In this document: one piece after another, positions 1 through 10,655 of the stretch | Layout: the number at the start of each line of letters is the position of its first letter | Numbering within the stretch: the first letter of the stretch is position 1 | Origin: Tetragonia tetragonoides | Taxonomy: Eukaryota; Streptophyta; Magnoliopsida; Caryophyllales; Aizoaceae | NCBI GenBank assembly: GCA_038025085.1 | Contig: CM076141.1 | Coordinates: 14,200,001 to 14,264,000 of the forward strand | DNA: 64,000 bases | Reading direction: 5' to 3' | Notes under the pieces: model-generated | Seen by the model: the letters and a program-made list of their open reading frames with translations, nothing else | The model's database searches: none | What the model was told of the DNA's origin: nothing | Made by a program: the position numbers and the translations under genes

Positions 1-424
1 GTCGGACAAACCAACCCATCTTTAATGGGCTGACGGGCTCAAGTAGAGAAGGGGATTCTCCCTACAAAGAAAGGTAGAGGAGATTCCCTACAAAGATAAG
101 GATTCGAACCCTTAACCATTGGGTTGTAAGAGTGAGGCACTTACCACTTATACTCCCACCAACTATGGTAACTACGATTTGTGCTTTTCATCGGTTATAA
201 AAATGGACTTGCGGAATGAAATAGGCCAGAATATAACCAATAAAACTTGCAACAGATAACATATTGGATTTACATAACAAAAGTAAACAACGGAACATTC
301 CTACCAAGAAAATGTCTTTATTTTATTTTGATTGAATTCATACCTTCGAAAATATATAGACTTTCAATTTTTACGGTAAATGGAAATTACGAATCATATT
401 GATATATCTTATGATATTGAATTA
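1..424. other. AT-rich intergenic DNA with a SINE-like head
   Basis: No coding potential is visible. At about 85-170 the minus strand carries a tRNA-like internal promoter arrangement: a B-box-like GGTTCGAATCC-type segment (read as gattcgaacc on the plus strand) followed by an A-box-like stretch. This looks like the head of a decayed tRNA-derived SINE. The rest is plain AT-rich sequence. Confidence 0.4.
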
Positions 425-557
425 CTCTCTCCATCCCAAATTTATCTTTACAATGGACTTTTCACGGTTTCCTAGACACTACTTTGACCATAATTTTTTG
501 TGATTTCATAATTATAGAACTTATAAAAAGATGATATTTTGAAAATACTATTTAAAA

Positions 558-635
558 TGAATCTAACAATACTATTTTCACATTGTAAAACTTTACTGAA
601 TCTAACAATACTATTTTCACATTGTAAAACTTTAT
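558..635. repeat. Tandem duplication, 39-bp unit, two copies
   Basis: Two adjacent, almost identical 39-bp copies start at 558 and 597, each beginning tgaatctaacaatac. Near-identity implies a recent local duplication, probably by replication slippage. Confidence 0.9.
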
Positions 636-693
636 AACTGTTTTTTTTGATAATTAAAGTCCATTTTATTAAATGGAATGATAAAAGGAGCTA

Positions 694-790
694 AAAGCTC
701 ATACACCTGTGAGTCGACACCCAAAGCTCATACACCTGTGGGTCGAAACCCAAAACTCATACACCCGAGGAGCCGAAGCTCATACATCCA
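694..790. repeat. Short tandem array, 29-bp unit
   Basis: Copies of an aaagctcatacacctgtg-type unit start at 694, 723 and 752, with a shortened fourth copy near 776. The later copies are increasingly diverged. The array overlaps a short open frame that I regard as a by-product of the repeat. Confidence 0.85.
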
Positions 791-1499
791 TCAGAGTTGA
801 CCTCATACATCCAATAGCAACAAACCTCAAACGCTCAATAGAACCGACTAACAAGACTTTCAACAACACAATCGCAGACACAAACAATCCAAAAGACATT
901 TGAACGCCTCAAAGACAAAGCTAAATAAAAAACAAAGGCAACACCAAAGTGAACTACTACACCCACTAGAAAAAGACAAATACCCTAAATCTTAGACGCA
1001 AATAAGAACACCAACCTTACTCAAGAGCCAACACATGCTACGTTTCACCAGCAGCCTACTCCGTAGGTAACCCGCGTTGAATGTCGTCATTACAGACTCC
1101 TTCAAGAATGCGAATAACTTTTTTACTTTATAACTTTTCAAAAAAAAAGTGGTCAAAAGTCCAATGTAAAGATAAAATTGAGACAAATAAAGTATAAAAC
1201 CATCAAAAATATGATAGAAATCAAACTCTCAGCTTAGAACGATCTTAGAACGACATTCTTAATCACTGCAATATCTCTTAGTTTCTTAAAGTTGAATATG
1301 TAATAACTACATGATTTATTGATATATGGATCTCGTTTGAGATGTAATTGCCAAATCGGTGGGTTTTTTTTCTTTTTTTTTGTATGGTAAGGAGGTTCGT
1401 TTCCAGATTGATCCATCTCAGGTTGAAGGCCCAGAAAGTTTAGTGGGCAGGCATTTGGGGGGAGGGAGGGGGATAAGGGGAAATGGATCCTAAATATCC

Positions 1500-1575
1500 T
1501 TAGTGAGATTTGAACTTTGGTGGTGGATAAGAAAACTAAAGTTCAAACTACTAGACCAACCTATGTTGGTTAATC
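1500..1575 (-). mobile_element. SINE-like head, decayed
   Basis: Reverse complement shows an A-box-like TTGGTCTAGTAGTTTGA segment and a B-box-like AAGTTCAAATCTCAC segment about 45 bp apart, the arrangement of a tRNA-derived SINE promoter. No clear tail or target duplication was found. Confidence 0.4.
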
Positions 1576-2713
1576 GGTGGTTATTATTGAAATCGTATGA
1601 CTGTGAGGCACCGCAAAACAAATGAACCACGGGGAAAAATGAGAATGCGTTTCACATAAATAGAGGTGATAATGGAAAAAGAACCTTAAAAATGAAACTT
1701 TTTTTTTTTTTTAATAAAAAAATAGTATGAAACTTTTTGGTCGTTGGAGTGACAACATTTTCTCTCGTCCAATTTGACTATTGTTTTTTATGGCGTAGGT
1801 ATCACGATTATTTAGTACCAAAACCATAGTAGTTGTAAAATAACATATCTTACACATTGTTCTATAAATATTCATCTTTTCAACGCTAATAGAGACCTAA
1901 TCCCTACTTAGCAACTCTACTGATCTTGTTCCTACTATTCTTTTTTGTAGAGTGCTAAATTCGTTGCCCATCAAATCCTCCACAATGTTTACTTCAATTA
2001 AGTACTTTCTTAATACGTCTTTAATGGTTTGATTTCAGTGTCTAATACTATTGGAAAAAAGTAGAAACCCTTATTTTACTTGTGTATTGGACTTTTTGCA
2101 TTCTTCAAGGCAATACTTTGGCCGCATATAACTTTGAAAAAACAAGCAAGCATTAAAATATGTTTTGATATTCTAAGGTTTACGTCTAAAACTTCATTAT
2201 TTTTTGAAAAGTAGTTATGTATACATTAGACATTTAAACTGATTTTACCATAAAATAAGGATCATATCTTTGAAAGGTTAGTTGTACACTTATATCAACA
2301 TAAGAGCATTGGCGTACCAACATCAAGCATAGAAAGACTTTGAAACTATTACCTCTTGGATCATGTAACTTATGGGATGAGTTAATTAATAGTTAATTGA
2401 AATTGATGATAAGAGTTTAAATTAGATAAGATGCCCAAGAAAGTCATAGTAATCTTATTATATGGCATTCATGATATTAAATGGATTATATAAATATTTA
2501 TCCATATATTACTAATAGTTTTTCATAAGTGAACAATATTAATTACATCTTGTTTTTCAATGAGATTAATAATCACGTTATATTAATTTTATTATATAAT
2601 CACAGTACGTGCAACGCACGGACATACTCACGGGCATCCACCTAGTATAGACTATATAATGAATATTTTCACTCAAATTGGTTATTACCACTTCATTTAC
2701 TCCTTATTTGGTA
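1576..2713. other. AT-rich intergenic DNA
   Basis: No convincing coding exon. Near 2602-2640 there is a small hairpin (CGTGC loop GCACG) followed about 20 bp later by CTAG before T, which resembles a Helitron 3' terminus; see findings. Otherwise I see nothing. Confidence 0.5.
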
Positions 2714-2813
2714 CTCCATCCGTCCCATTTTAATTGTCCACTTTGAAATTTGTGACTCACAATGTTGTGAGTCACATTTTTCAAAGTGGACAATTAAATT
2801 GGGACGGAGGGAG
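2714..2813. mobile_element. Stowaway-type MITE, 100 bp, near-perfect hairpin
   Basis: The element starts CTCCATCCGTCCC and ends GGGACGGAGGGAG, is flanked on both sides by TA, and folds back along almost its whole length: the arms meet at the central gtgactcacaatgttgtgag. CTCCCTCCGTCCC-type ends with TA target duplication are diagnostic of Stowaway MITEs, which are moved by Tc1/mariner-type transposases. It has no coding capacity. Confidence 0.93.
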
Positions 2814-3584
2814 TAGTATGTAAGCAACGAATTGTCACGAATTATGTTCCTTGACAATAATTATTGGACCTATCACAATTTGTGACCCTAACTAAAAATT
2901 CGAAGGTAATACAACTTATAAATTATTAGTTGGTGGAACGTGTGCGATGCACGCTTCCCCCCAAGTGGATTACATCAATTTGGTATATTAATGTTGTATT
3001 TGATACAATCTATCTTTAGAATACATTAATTAACTTAATAGAATATATAAGTGTTGTTCAAAAAAAAAAAGACTATATAATAGTAAGATTAATATTTACA
3101 AGGTAAAATTCTCGTTATGGGTATGTAAATAAATATTGTTACATTTGATATTGGAAACTATGCTCAATTGCTCATGGATACCTCAAGAGCAAGTACTTTC
3201 TAAGGTGCCAAGCAAAAAAAAAAAAAAAAAAAAAAGCACTTCCTAAGTGGTAAGGTTATTAATATGTTACATCTTTATTAAGTGCTTCCCATTGAAATTT
3301 CTCATAAGTAGCTTCGTCTACTCATCAAAACGTGACTCAAGTTTAACTACATCCATAAAATGGTCATTATTCATTAACCCCCATCTCACACTTTAAAGTT
3401 TAATGGAACATAATAATGCGTTACAGAGTTAAAAAATCTGGCACGACATCATTGTTAGTTAACGTGTAGTCGTGTACCCACTTGAAGACCACAACTGATG
3501 AGAAATAAAGAAGCAGCAGCAATAAGCCAACAACCGTTATTTTTAAGGATCAATGTTGGCCAACTCAAGTCTCAACAGATCATT
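2814..3584. other. AT-rich intergenic DNA
   Basis: Nothing coding is visible. There is a run of about 21 A at 3215-3235 and a second GTGCGATGCACG-type hairpin at about 2941-2955, similar in style to the one near 2610. Confidence 0.5.
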
Positions 3585-3660
3585 GATGCAAATAAGACTT
3601 AAACCCAGGTCATTGCTGAAAATAAGTGGGGATGCGCCACTACACTAACCACTCCAAACT
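3585..3660 (-). mobile_element. SINE-like head, decayed
   Basis: In reverse complement an A-box-like TGGTTAGTGTAGTGG and a B-box-like GGGTTTAAGTCTT lie in the order and spacing of a tRNA-derived SINE. No tail is discernible. Confidence 0.4.
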
Positions 3661-3686
3661 CATTTAATTAGTTTAGTTTGTTTATT

Positions 3687-3781
3687 TACCAAAAAATAAA
3701 ATTCTAATGAAAACTTCACTAATCACCAAGGATACATAATTGGTGTGTAATAATTTTCATTAGAATTTCATTTTTTTGGTA
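3687..3781. repeat. Inverted repeat of about 26-bp arms
   Basis: The left arm is ACCAAAAAATAAAATTCTAA plus further bases from 3687; its inverted copy ends at 3781 (ending TTTTTTTGGT). A ~23-bp segment between the arms (aacttcactaatcaccaagg...) is repeated directly just outside the right arm at about 3791. This suggests a small hairpin element or a duplication formed during insertion. Confidence 0.7.
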
Positions 3782-3814
3782 ATAAAATAAACTTCACTAA
3801 TCACCAAGGATAGA

Positions 3815-4935
3815 GATATAACGTACCAATTTCATTGAAAAATATATATATACATACCAAGATTGAGTCACCACAATTCATATCTGGAAAATTAAATACA
3901 AACCAAAACTAAGGGCTAAGAGGTGGTTCTCACATCATGAGTGGATTTTCTAGAGGTTGCGGGTTCCTAGAACCAAAAAGAACCAAGCCACTTAGATAGT
4001 TCTTGTCTTATTGAGTTGACAGTTGACACATGTGAACAGCACCTCGGAAACAAATCAAACAAAATAGAAAAAAAGCTACTTTAAGGAAACGAAGCTACAA
4101 CCTACAACAGCAATGGCAACCCAAAGCTTCTTGACCAGCAGCCATAAGCAAACAGCACCAGCAGCCAGTTGGAGTAACACAACCATTAGTAGCACACAAG
4201 CATCAGCAGCATACACCAGTGGCATCAGTCAGGTGAGCAGCAAATCAGCAGTAGCAGTGTGCATAGTGTGCAACATTGACCCATGGCCACAACAAAACAC
4301 CAGTAAATGTAGTAACATATCATTTGTCCAGCAGCAAAAACAGCAATAGGGAACCAATGCTCATCCAACAAACAAACCAGCAACCTTTTTAAAGTTCTAA
4401 AATCTAAAGAACATCAATTATGACAATTGACATAACAAGATGAAACCGACTTCAAAGCAAAAGTAAGGCAACGTTAAGTGAAAATCCATCAACCATTGAA
4501 CCATGGGTCACAACAAGCACACAGCCACACACATACACCAAATAAGCAATGTGCTTCACAAGCTGGTGCTGCTACGCACTCTGAATTTGTAAAGATGAAA
4601 CCAAAGAGAAAGGACTGAAAGTTGAAGGCCTTCATGGCACTTCTTCTGCAAGTTCTATATGCAGCATCTCCAGCAAATTATCTAGACATTAACCTGTACC
4701 AATTAAAACATCAGTAATCAATCAACCAAAAGCTTGAATTTAAATCAAAATCATTACATAGGTTCTCCATGACCAAGGAAGCCCCAATATTCAAGCAAAG
4801 CATATCCATCTACATCAGCAGAATCACAGCAGCAAATAAGTTGACAGAGTTTTCAGGTCTTACCTTCAATTATGAGCATTTATAACATCACAGATGCCAT
4901 CAAAATTGCTTCAAGGGATTTCTACTTTCTAGTAT
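3815..4935. other. Non-coding stretch with CAG-rich segment
   Basis: The segment 4090-4350 is rich in CAG/CAA triplets and is open on the plus strand, but the translation is low-complexity Gln/Ser/Ala with no recognisable domain. I do not call it a gene. It could be downstream sequence of the minus-strand gene relic at 4939-5685. Confidence 0.4.
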
Positions 4936-4938
4936 CCA

Positions 4939-5132
4939 TCACCAGCAAACGTCGAAAGCATCCTGTTGTTTTTGTTCTCCAATAGCTTCAATCTGCCATC
5001 TTTGACAGAGTTCCCTGATATGGTTAATTATGAGATTAAAGCTACAGGCAATCATGTTTCCCACTTTAAATCCAGCTAACTCCTCAGTTATTTTGATCAT
5101 TAAACTTGATGAAAACAACTCCATGGTCTTTT
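4939..5132 (-). pseudogene. Exon B of an unrecognised minus-strand gene relic
   Basis: A 194-bp open stretch begins right after a plausible acceptor (gcaag at 5133-5137) and ends at a stop at 4939-4941. It joins in phase to the exon at 5519-5685: the upstream exon ends with one base of a codon and this one supplies the other two. The translation includes ELFSSSLMIKITEELAGF and then about 40 mixed residues ending DAFDVCW. A decayed but clearly related copy exists at about 46640-46741, so this was a real gene family rather than a chance ORF. I do not recognise the family. Confidence 0.45.
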
Positions 5133-5518
5133 CTTGCAACGAAACAAAAATTCAGTGCTTTAATCATGAGATGTTGTCTCCTTTCAGGATGTGACCAAAC
5201 GATAAATGAGAAATGAACTAAGCAAAAGCAAATCACATCTGCTGGGTGGATATATAATTTGGCTCAAATTATTTGCCCTCCATTTGAAGTGTAAATTCTT
5301 AAAATAAATAAAAATTGGCCCATAACTATTGTTGTAGACAGAAACTTACGAAATTAAGTACCCATTGGTTTCAACACACTGTCAACATAGAATCATACTG
5401 ATAATTCAAAGCAATACATCGGAAATTAAAAAATTAAATAAAGTAGAAGATGATGAAATTGGCCAAATCAGATAAGTAAACGAATGGGAAAAGAAAGCAA
5501 TACATAGAAACAGCTTAC

Positions 5519-5685
5519 CAAATACTCGAATAGTACTATTGGAATCAGAGAATACAGGGAGCTTCAACCTCTAAACTCCCTTCCTTATCAGCTACCACTA
5601 TTACTTTGAAAAGAGAAAACGATTTACGAACACTGATCGGCTCCTTGTACTTCTTTTCCAAACTCTCCAGCGACTCACTGATCGG
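5519..5685 (-). pseudogene. Exon A of the same unrecognised gene relic
   Basis: A 167-bp exon-like block is bounded by a tag acceptor (5686-5688) and a consensus GTAAGC donor (5513-5518). One frame encodes a hydrophilic, coding-like segment containing ESLEKKYKEPISVRKSFS followed by FKVIVVADKEGSLEVEAP. It then meets a stop, while the adjacent frame continues SDSNSTIRVF into the donor, so a single-base frameshift lies near 5560. With the stop soon after in exon B, this suggests a pseudogene. Upstream exons were not found. Confidence 0.45.
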
Positions 5686-7950
5686 CTACGGCACAAAAAT
5701 CAACAGTGCTTATCATGTGCTCAAGTTTACATTCATGGAGAGCTGATGATGGATGAAGAACTGCAAGTCTGTCGGTCCCAAAAAAAAAAACAAAAAATAA
5801 AAACGCTAATTGCAAGTCGAAATAGAATTGGGATTTCCAATCTTCAATTTTGAAGAAAAGAAGAGGATCTCAGATGATTGAATACCAAAAATCAGCAACC
5901 AAAAGTCGAAAATGAGTAGTAGTCAATTTATTAGCTATTGAACATTTGTACACCACCGCACCAAGATATCAGTATTAGTCAATTTATTAGCTATAAAAAG
6001 CTAAACAATTATCTCATGCCTAGGTACAATGACTGTGTAGTACAACCCTTAATATAATTTCCATGATAAACTATCTTATCACAAACATATCTTACAACTC
6101 ACCTAATTCGAATAACTAAATTAGAGTTTAAGGCATATCTGGGAATCTGGGATTATGCTCAGATAACCTGGTTTTTCGTTCACATCTTTTTGGTGATCAA
6201 TAGCTAGCTTCAGCCAGCTCATAGTGCTTCTTGCTAATTCCTATCAAATTGTTGAATCAACTATGAAACACAAGGATACAGGAAGGACCTAGTCGACACT
6301 TGAGACGTTGTTATTGTGCATCAAAGACCATGCATCTCCATCCATAAACGTGGAAGTGAGTCCTAATCATGCTTAATGTCATACATCCTCTTTAGAGCAT
6401 CGTAAAATGCATACCTACAGCTACAACACATCATTGTCAAAAATAATGTTGAAGACCAACCCATGACAAAATCGTAGATATATCAGCGGTTACGACATGA
6501 CACAATTACCCAAAACCTTGCTTCAGGGGATAATAGGATCCACGTACATCTGAATACAAAAGGAAAATGACTTTAATTATTACTAACATGTCCACAAAAG
6601 CTCTGTTTGAAGGACACTTTCATGATTCTAACGCCACACTACTCTTTTCCCCTCTAATTATTAAAAAATTTGAACTAATATTAATAACTTGAAGAGCATG
6701 CAACAATAGTTATAAGATCTCGCCAATACCATTAAATAAGCTAAACTTCTAAATGAGGCTCCCAAACTACAAATCACCAAGTCCCCCATAGAAAAGAAGT
6801 AGAAAAAAAGTACCAGAAATCAAGGGCTTATGATGCAATCAGAATACATTCTCATGCTGCAATTCATTAGCCATCCTCTTATCTACCAAGACGTGAGACG
6901 TCATCGCTTTGATTTAATTTTTACAGTGGAATATAAGACTATCCAACTAAGTTACTATGGATTATTGAGCTCCTAAACACAGGAGATGGATATTCACAGA
7001 AAGAGCTACAACTTCTACAAGATGCAAAATGGTGTCCATTATATGCATAATCAAAGAAATAATTGCGAACCTAACAAAGGTGACGATAATATACGAAAAG
7101 AATGGTCATAAATAGAAATTAGGGTAGAGAGAGAAAGGTACCTTTTGATAACATCAGCATAATTTGGGATCGTTGTCCATCACTCTCCCTTGTCATTGTC
7201 GTGGGTTGGGGAACTCTTAACTAATAAGAAAAACAGTTAAAACGCTGTCAAACACTACCTATAGGATGAAGTTAGAGTAAAAAAGAGATTTCCAGCTATC
7301 GAACATCATAAGCCTATTAGTCCGGACATTTATCCATTCAGATCAAGTGAAATCAACAGGAGAGTATCACAAACTGAAAATAAACTGACAGTTAATAGAA
7401 TCGCCATAAATTTAGACTGCAAGATATCTCATAAGCTAGAATCAGATCAAAGCCAAGCGTGAGAGCGCATTAAACAAGGTCAATGCAAGCTGCTAATCAC
7501 TTTATCACTACTCGTCCTGTCCGAAGGCCAAAACCATTATTAGTGATAGCAGGTTCAACTACTATAACTCAAAAGGTTAATGATTAGAGCAATGTCTAAA
7601 CCATATATCTTCTTTTGAAGAATCAAGGTTATCCAAATATTAGTTACTCGATTAAACAACAACATAACCAAAAACAAAAAGAAGAAAAATACAAAATACC
7701 CACAAAGAACTGTCTTAAGCAGGTTATATAAAGATGAGCAAGAAGTTTACAGGTACGTTTAAGATACCCGAGCTTTTAGCGATTCCTCCTTCCATGCTCT
7801 CCCTCTTATATACCAAAATCTCTGAAAATTGTTCAACAACAAAACGATTAGAAAACTAATATTAGCAACGAGAAGCATACAATCTTCACTTTTTTTTGGA
7901 GCGGGGAGGTCAGATTAAGCAAATCAGAAGTAGAGTGATCGAATGTCATT
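5686..7950. other. Non-coding DNA with one copy of a recurring ~200-bp repeat
   Basis: No exon is recognisable. The segment at about 6929-7130 is copied at 8518-8690 and 8731-8935, with a weaker relative at 45951-46090. The remainder is unique AT-rich DNA, possibly introns of the minus-strand relic at 4.9-5.7 kb. Confidence 0.5.
6929..7130. repeat. Recurring ~200-bp repeat, copy 1
   Basis: Begins gaatataagactatccaact and contains gagctcctaaacacagg, a cagaaagagctacaa block and tggtgtccattatatgcata. The same blocks recur in the same order at 8518-8690 and 8731-8935. No inverted termini or coding capacity were seen. Confidence 0.8.
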
Positions 7951-8262
7951 AGGGGGGTGTTTGGCCAAGCTTATATAGTTATATCAAATTCCACCTTCTT
8001 CCCCCATTTCCCTCACATCCTCCCCCCTCCAGCTCCAGCTCCATCTCCGTCACTAAATCAGCTTCTTAGTAGCTGAAATTACCCCCTGAAGGAGCTCAAA
8101 ATAGGAAGCTCCAAATTGTAGCTTCTGCTTCTAGCCTCCTTGGGGGCTGTTTTCAACTTCTAAGAAGCTAAATTGTTGGTGGATATGAGGTGAAGGAGGG
8201 TGGATGTGAGAGAATATGAGAGGAGAAGCTGAATTTTGGGAGAAGTTTGGCAAACACCTCCT
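7951..8262. mobile_element. MITE-like element, GGTGTTTGGC termini
   Basis: Left end AGGGGGGTGTTTGGCCAAGC and right end AGTTTGGCAAACACCTCCT form imperfect terminal inverted repeats over about 310 bp. The interior is also palindromic, with CT-rich text on the left and its complement on the right (agcttctta / taagaagct), as in foldback MITEs. No clean target duplication could be assigned, so the superfamily is left open. Confidence 0.7.
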
Positions 8263-8517
8263 AATTAAATTAATAGACCTACATAATATTAAAGAATCTT
8301 CATATTTTTTAACTAATAGTAGTAATGAAGAGAACCCAAGAAATCGTATGCCTCCATGCTAAATTACAAATAACCGAATTTCCACTACTTTTATAAGTCC
8401 ATAGCCTAAACCTATCTCTAGAGTGGTGAACAGAAACTCATTTGCTAGGTAAATAAACAGACCCCCAAACTCATACATTTTAACTCATTTTTTAGGCTCC
8501 TAAGTTTTCTACAGAAT

Positions 8518-8690
8518 GAAATATAAGACTATCCAACTACGATCGAGCTCCTAAATACAGAAGATGCAAATTCACAGAAAGAGCTACAATTTCTAAAAGA
8601 AGAAAATGGTGTCCATTATGTGCGTAATCAAAGAAATAGCTCCAAATCTTACAAAGGTGAAGACAAAAATACCAAAGAATGAAGAAATCA
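8518..8690. repeat. Recurring ~200-bp repeat, copy 2
   Basis: Carries the same ordered blocks as copy 1 (actatccaacta, gagctcctaaatacag, cagaaagagctacaa, tggtgtccattatgtgc) with small deletions. Confidence 0.8.
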
Positions 8691-8730
8691 TACATTTTAA
8701 TTCATTTTCTAGGCTGCTAAGTTTTTTACA

Positions 8731-8935
8731 GAATGGAATATAAAACTATCCAACTACGTTAACGTTACAATGGATTATTGAGCTCCTAAATAGAGCATAT
8801 GGATGTTCATAGAAAGAGCTACAAATTCTATAAGATGCAAAAATGGTGTCCATTATATGCATAATCAAAGAAAGAATTGCAAATCTACCAATGATGACCA
8901 CAATATACGCAAAACAAGTCAGATATAGAAACAAG
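8731..8935. repeat. Recurring ~200-bp repeat, copy 3
   Basis: Closest to copy 1, sharing tggattattgagctcctaaa and tggtgtccattatatgcata. It lies only about 40 bp after copy 2, so the two are nearly tandem. The short open frames across it on both strands arise from the repeat and are not supported as genes. Confidence 0.8.
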
Positions 8936-10386
8936 TTAGAACACCCATCTACAGTCAAATCAGAACACCCAATTTCTTCTCAATACAGTTATATGTCAAT
9001 ATATCACAGTAAACCCCCAATTTTGTGTCCCAGATGAATGCATATCAAAATCTCAAACTTTCAATAAACCCTAATCATGACAGCTTTAACTTCCAAACAA
9101 CAAAGAAACAGACTAATTTTCAGCATTGAGTTAAAAAAAAGATTCAGAGTGAACCTTTCAACAGAAGCCCGATGAGCGACCAATTGAACTCTGAAGTCAG
9201 GGGGAAAAATTGATCAACATACCCAATTTTAAAAAAGTAACAAACAAACAACAAAAGCCGTGATTCAGAAGTCACTAACATATTCTACCTAAAAAAATGA
9301 AAATCAAGTGAAGTTTGACTTACAGATACATAGAACAAGCGAGCACGTAACTATATGAAAACCAAGTGCAAAATTCGACATAGAGGCATCCATGGGTAAC
9401 AATGAGAGAGAAAGAATCAGAAGAACAGTAAATAAAAGGAAGGGAATTAGAGAGGAAAACCCTATGATATAGCTATCAGAACAAATATAAGCAACCACAG
9501 AAAAAGAGGGAGAGAGATTACATCATTACTGCCGCCATTGGAGAGCTTCTAATAAATGTGTAAACATCAAAATGAAAATTAACACACACCCATTAGACGA
9601 AAACATGGATTCAAAGGGAATGAGGCATAGAAAGACAAACCAGGTGTATGAATCAATTGAATAATTAGGATTTCTTTCCGTTGGAAGACGATACCTCGGT
9701 TATTTGTTTGCCGGTTATTTGCACTACCGAGTAGAGAAAGGAAAGAAATGGAGAAAGGTATGGGAGGGAAGAGAAATCAGAAAAGTACAGAGAAGTGGAG
9801 ACATAAGGGTGACGGTTTGAGACTGAATTCTGAAGGTAGGTACGATTATGTGAGGGAAAGGGGATAAGGGAAGGAAAAAAGAAAAAAAAAAAATGTAAAA
9901 AGGGCATTATTCATTATCGACTGTTCAAATGAACACTGTCAATATCCATCCTCTATTTTATAAGGGTAAGAGGATATACCGTTTGAAATCATAAATTGAC
10001 GAAAAAATAAAATTTATTGGGTCACTCGACCCAATGGGTCGACCCGAACTTGATAATATTGGGTCAGGATTGAGTATTTCTCAACTAAACCTAAAATAAT
10101 TCGACCCGCTAGTGACTCTAACCCGACCTGATCCATATCCGAACCCTGCCCGTGCGACCCAATTGACAATCTAATAATCATGCATGACAATGAAACTAAA
10201 CTACTACCGTGAATGCAATAATAATGGTTGTGACTTGGGAAGGGGGGGGGGGGGGAGGGCAAGAAGGAGATTCGCATTGAAACCAATCACCTACGTGAAA
10301 ATTACTATTTACTACTACCACATACACAATTACACAAACAATTGGGATGTATAGTCCTGAAAATAAAAATTATTTTTGAATTAGGG
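8936..10386. other. Intergenic DNA, no gene recognised
   Basis: Short open frames on the minus strand (9304-9498, 9665-9907, 10014-10286) have low-complexity Phe/Ser/Pro translations and no exon-like signals. A (G)13 run lies near 10243. A short block of GACCC-type words at 10018-10165 resembles the ACCCGA-rich element at 13895-14503. Confidence 0.5.
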
Positions 10387-10655
10387 TGCGTTCTTTTCCA
10401 CTTATTTTTACTGATTGAGCAAGGTACTGCCACTGATTCTCACTGATTAAGTAAGGTTATGCCACTGATTCAGTAAGGTCCTTTCACTGATTCAATAAGG
10501 TCCTGCCGCTGATTTTCACTGATTGAGTAAGGTCCTGTCATTGATTTTCACTAATTCAATAAGGTCTAGCCACTTATTCTCACTGATTGAGTAAGATCTT
10601 GCCACTTATTTCCACTGATTGAGTAAGGTCCAATAAGCGGAAAAAAAACAGACGG
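10387..10655. mobile_element. MITE-like element built around a minisatellite
   Basis: The ends are GTGCGTTCTTTTCCACTTAT and, in reverse complement, CGTCTGTTTTTTTTCCGCTT, an imperfect terminal inverted repeat. The interior consists of about seven degenerate copies of a CACTGATTGAGTAAGGTCC-type unit. The TTAGGGTGCGTTCTTT head recurs at 51817, where it precedes a different (TTCAGT-rich) interior. Confidence 0.65.

Larger units (their letters stand above)
425..1193. mobile_element. Putative Stowaway-like inverted-repeat element
   Basis: The left end reads CTCTCTCCATCCC then TTTATCTTTACAATGGACTTTT. The right end, read in reverse complement, contains nearly the same TTTATCTTTACATTGGACTTTT block. 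TA dinucleotides lie at both edges. The terminal repeats are imperfect and the element is long for a MITE (about 770 bp), so it may be a decayed or internally expanded copy. Two short tandem duplications lie inside it (558-635 and 694-790). Boundaries are approximate. Confidence 0.45.

Noticed and set aside
4113..4349. 78-residue Gln/Ser-rich plus-strand ORF
   Set aside because: CAG/CAA-rich low-complexity text with no domain, splice context or homologue that I recognise.
10014..10286. 90-residue minus-strand ORF
   Set aside because: Spans a poly-G run and GACCC words; no exon signals or domain.
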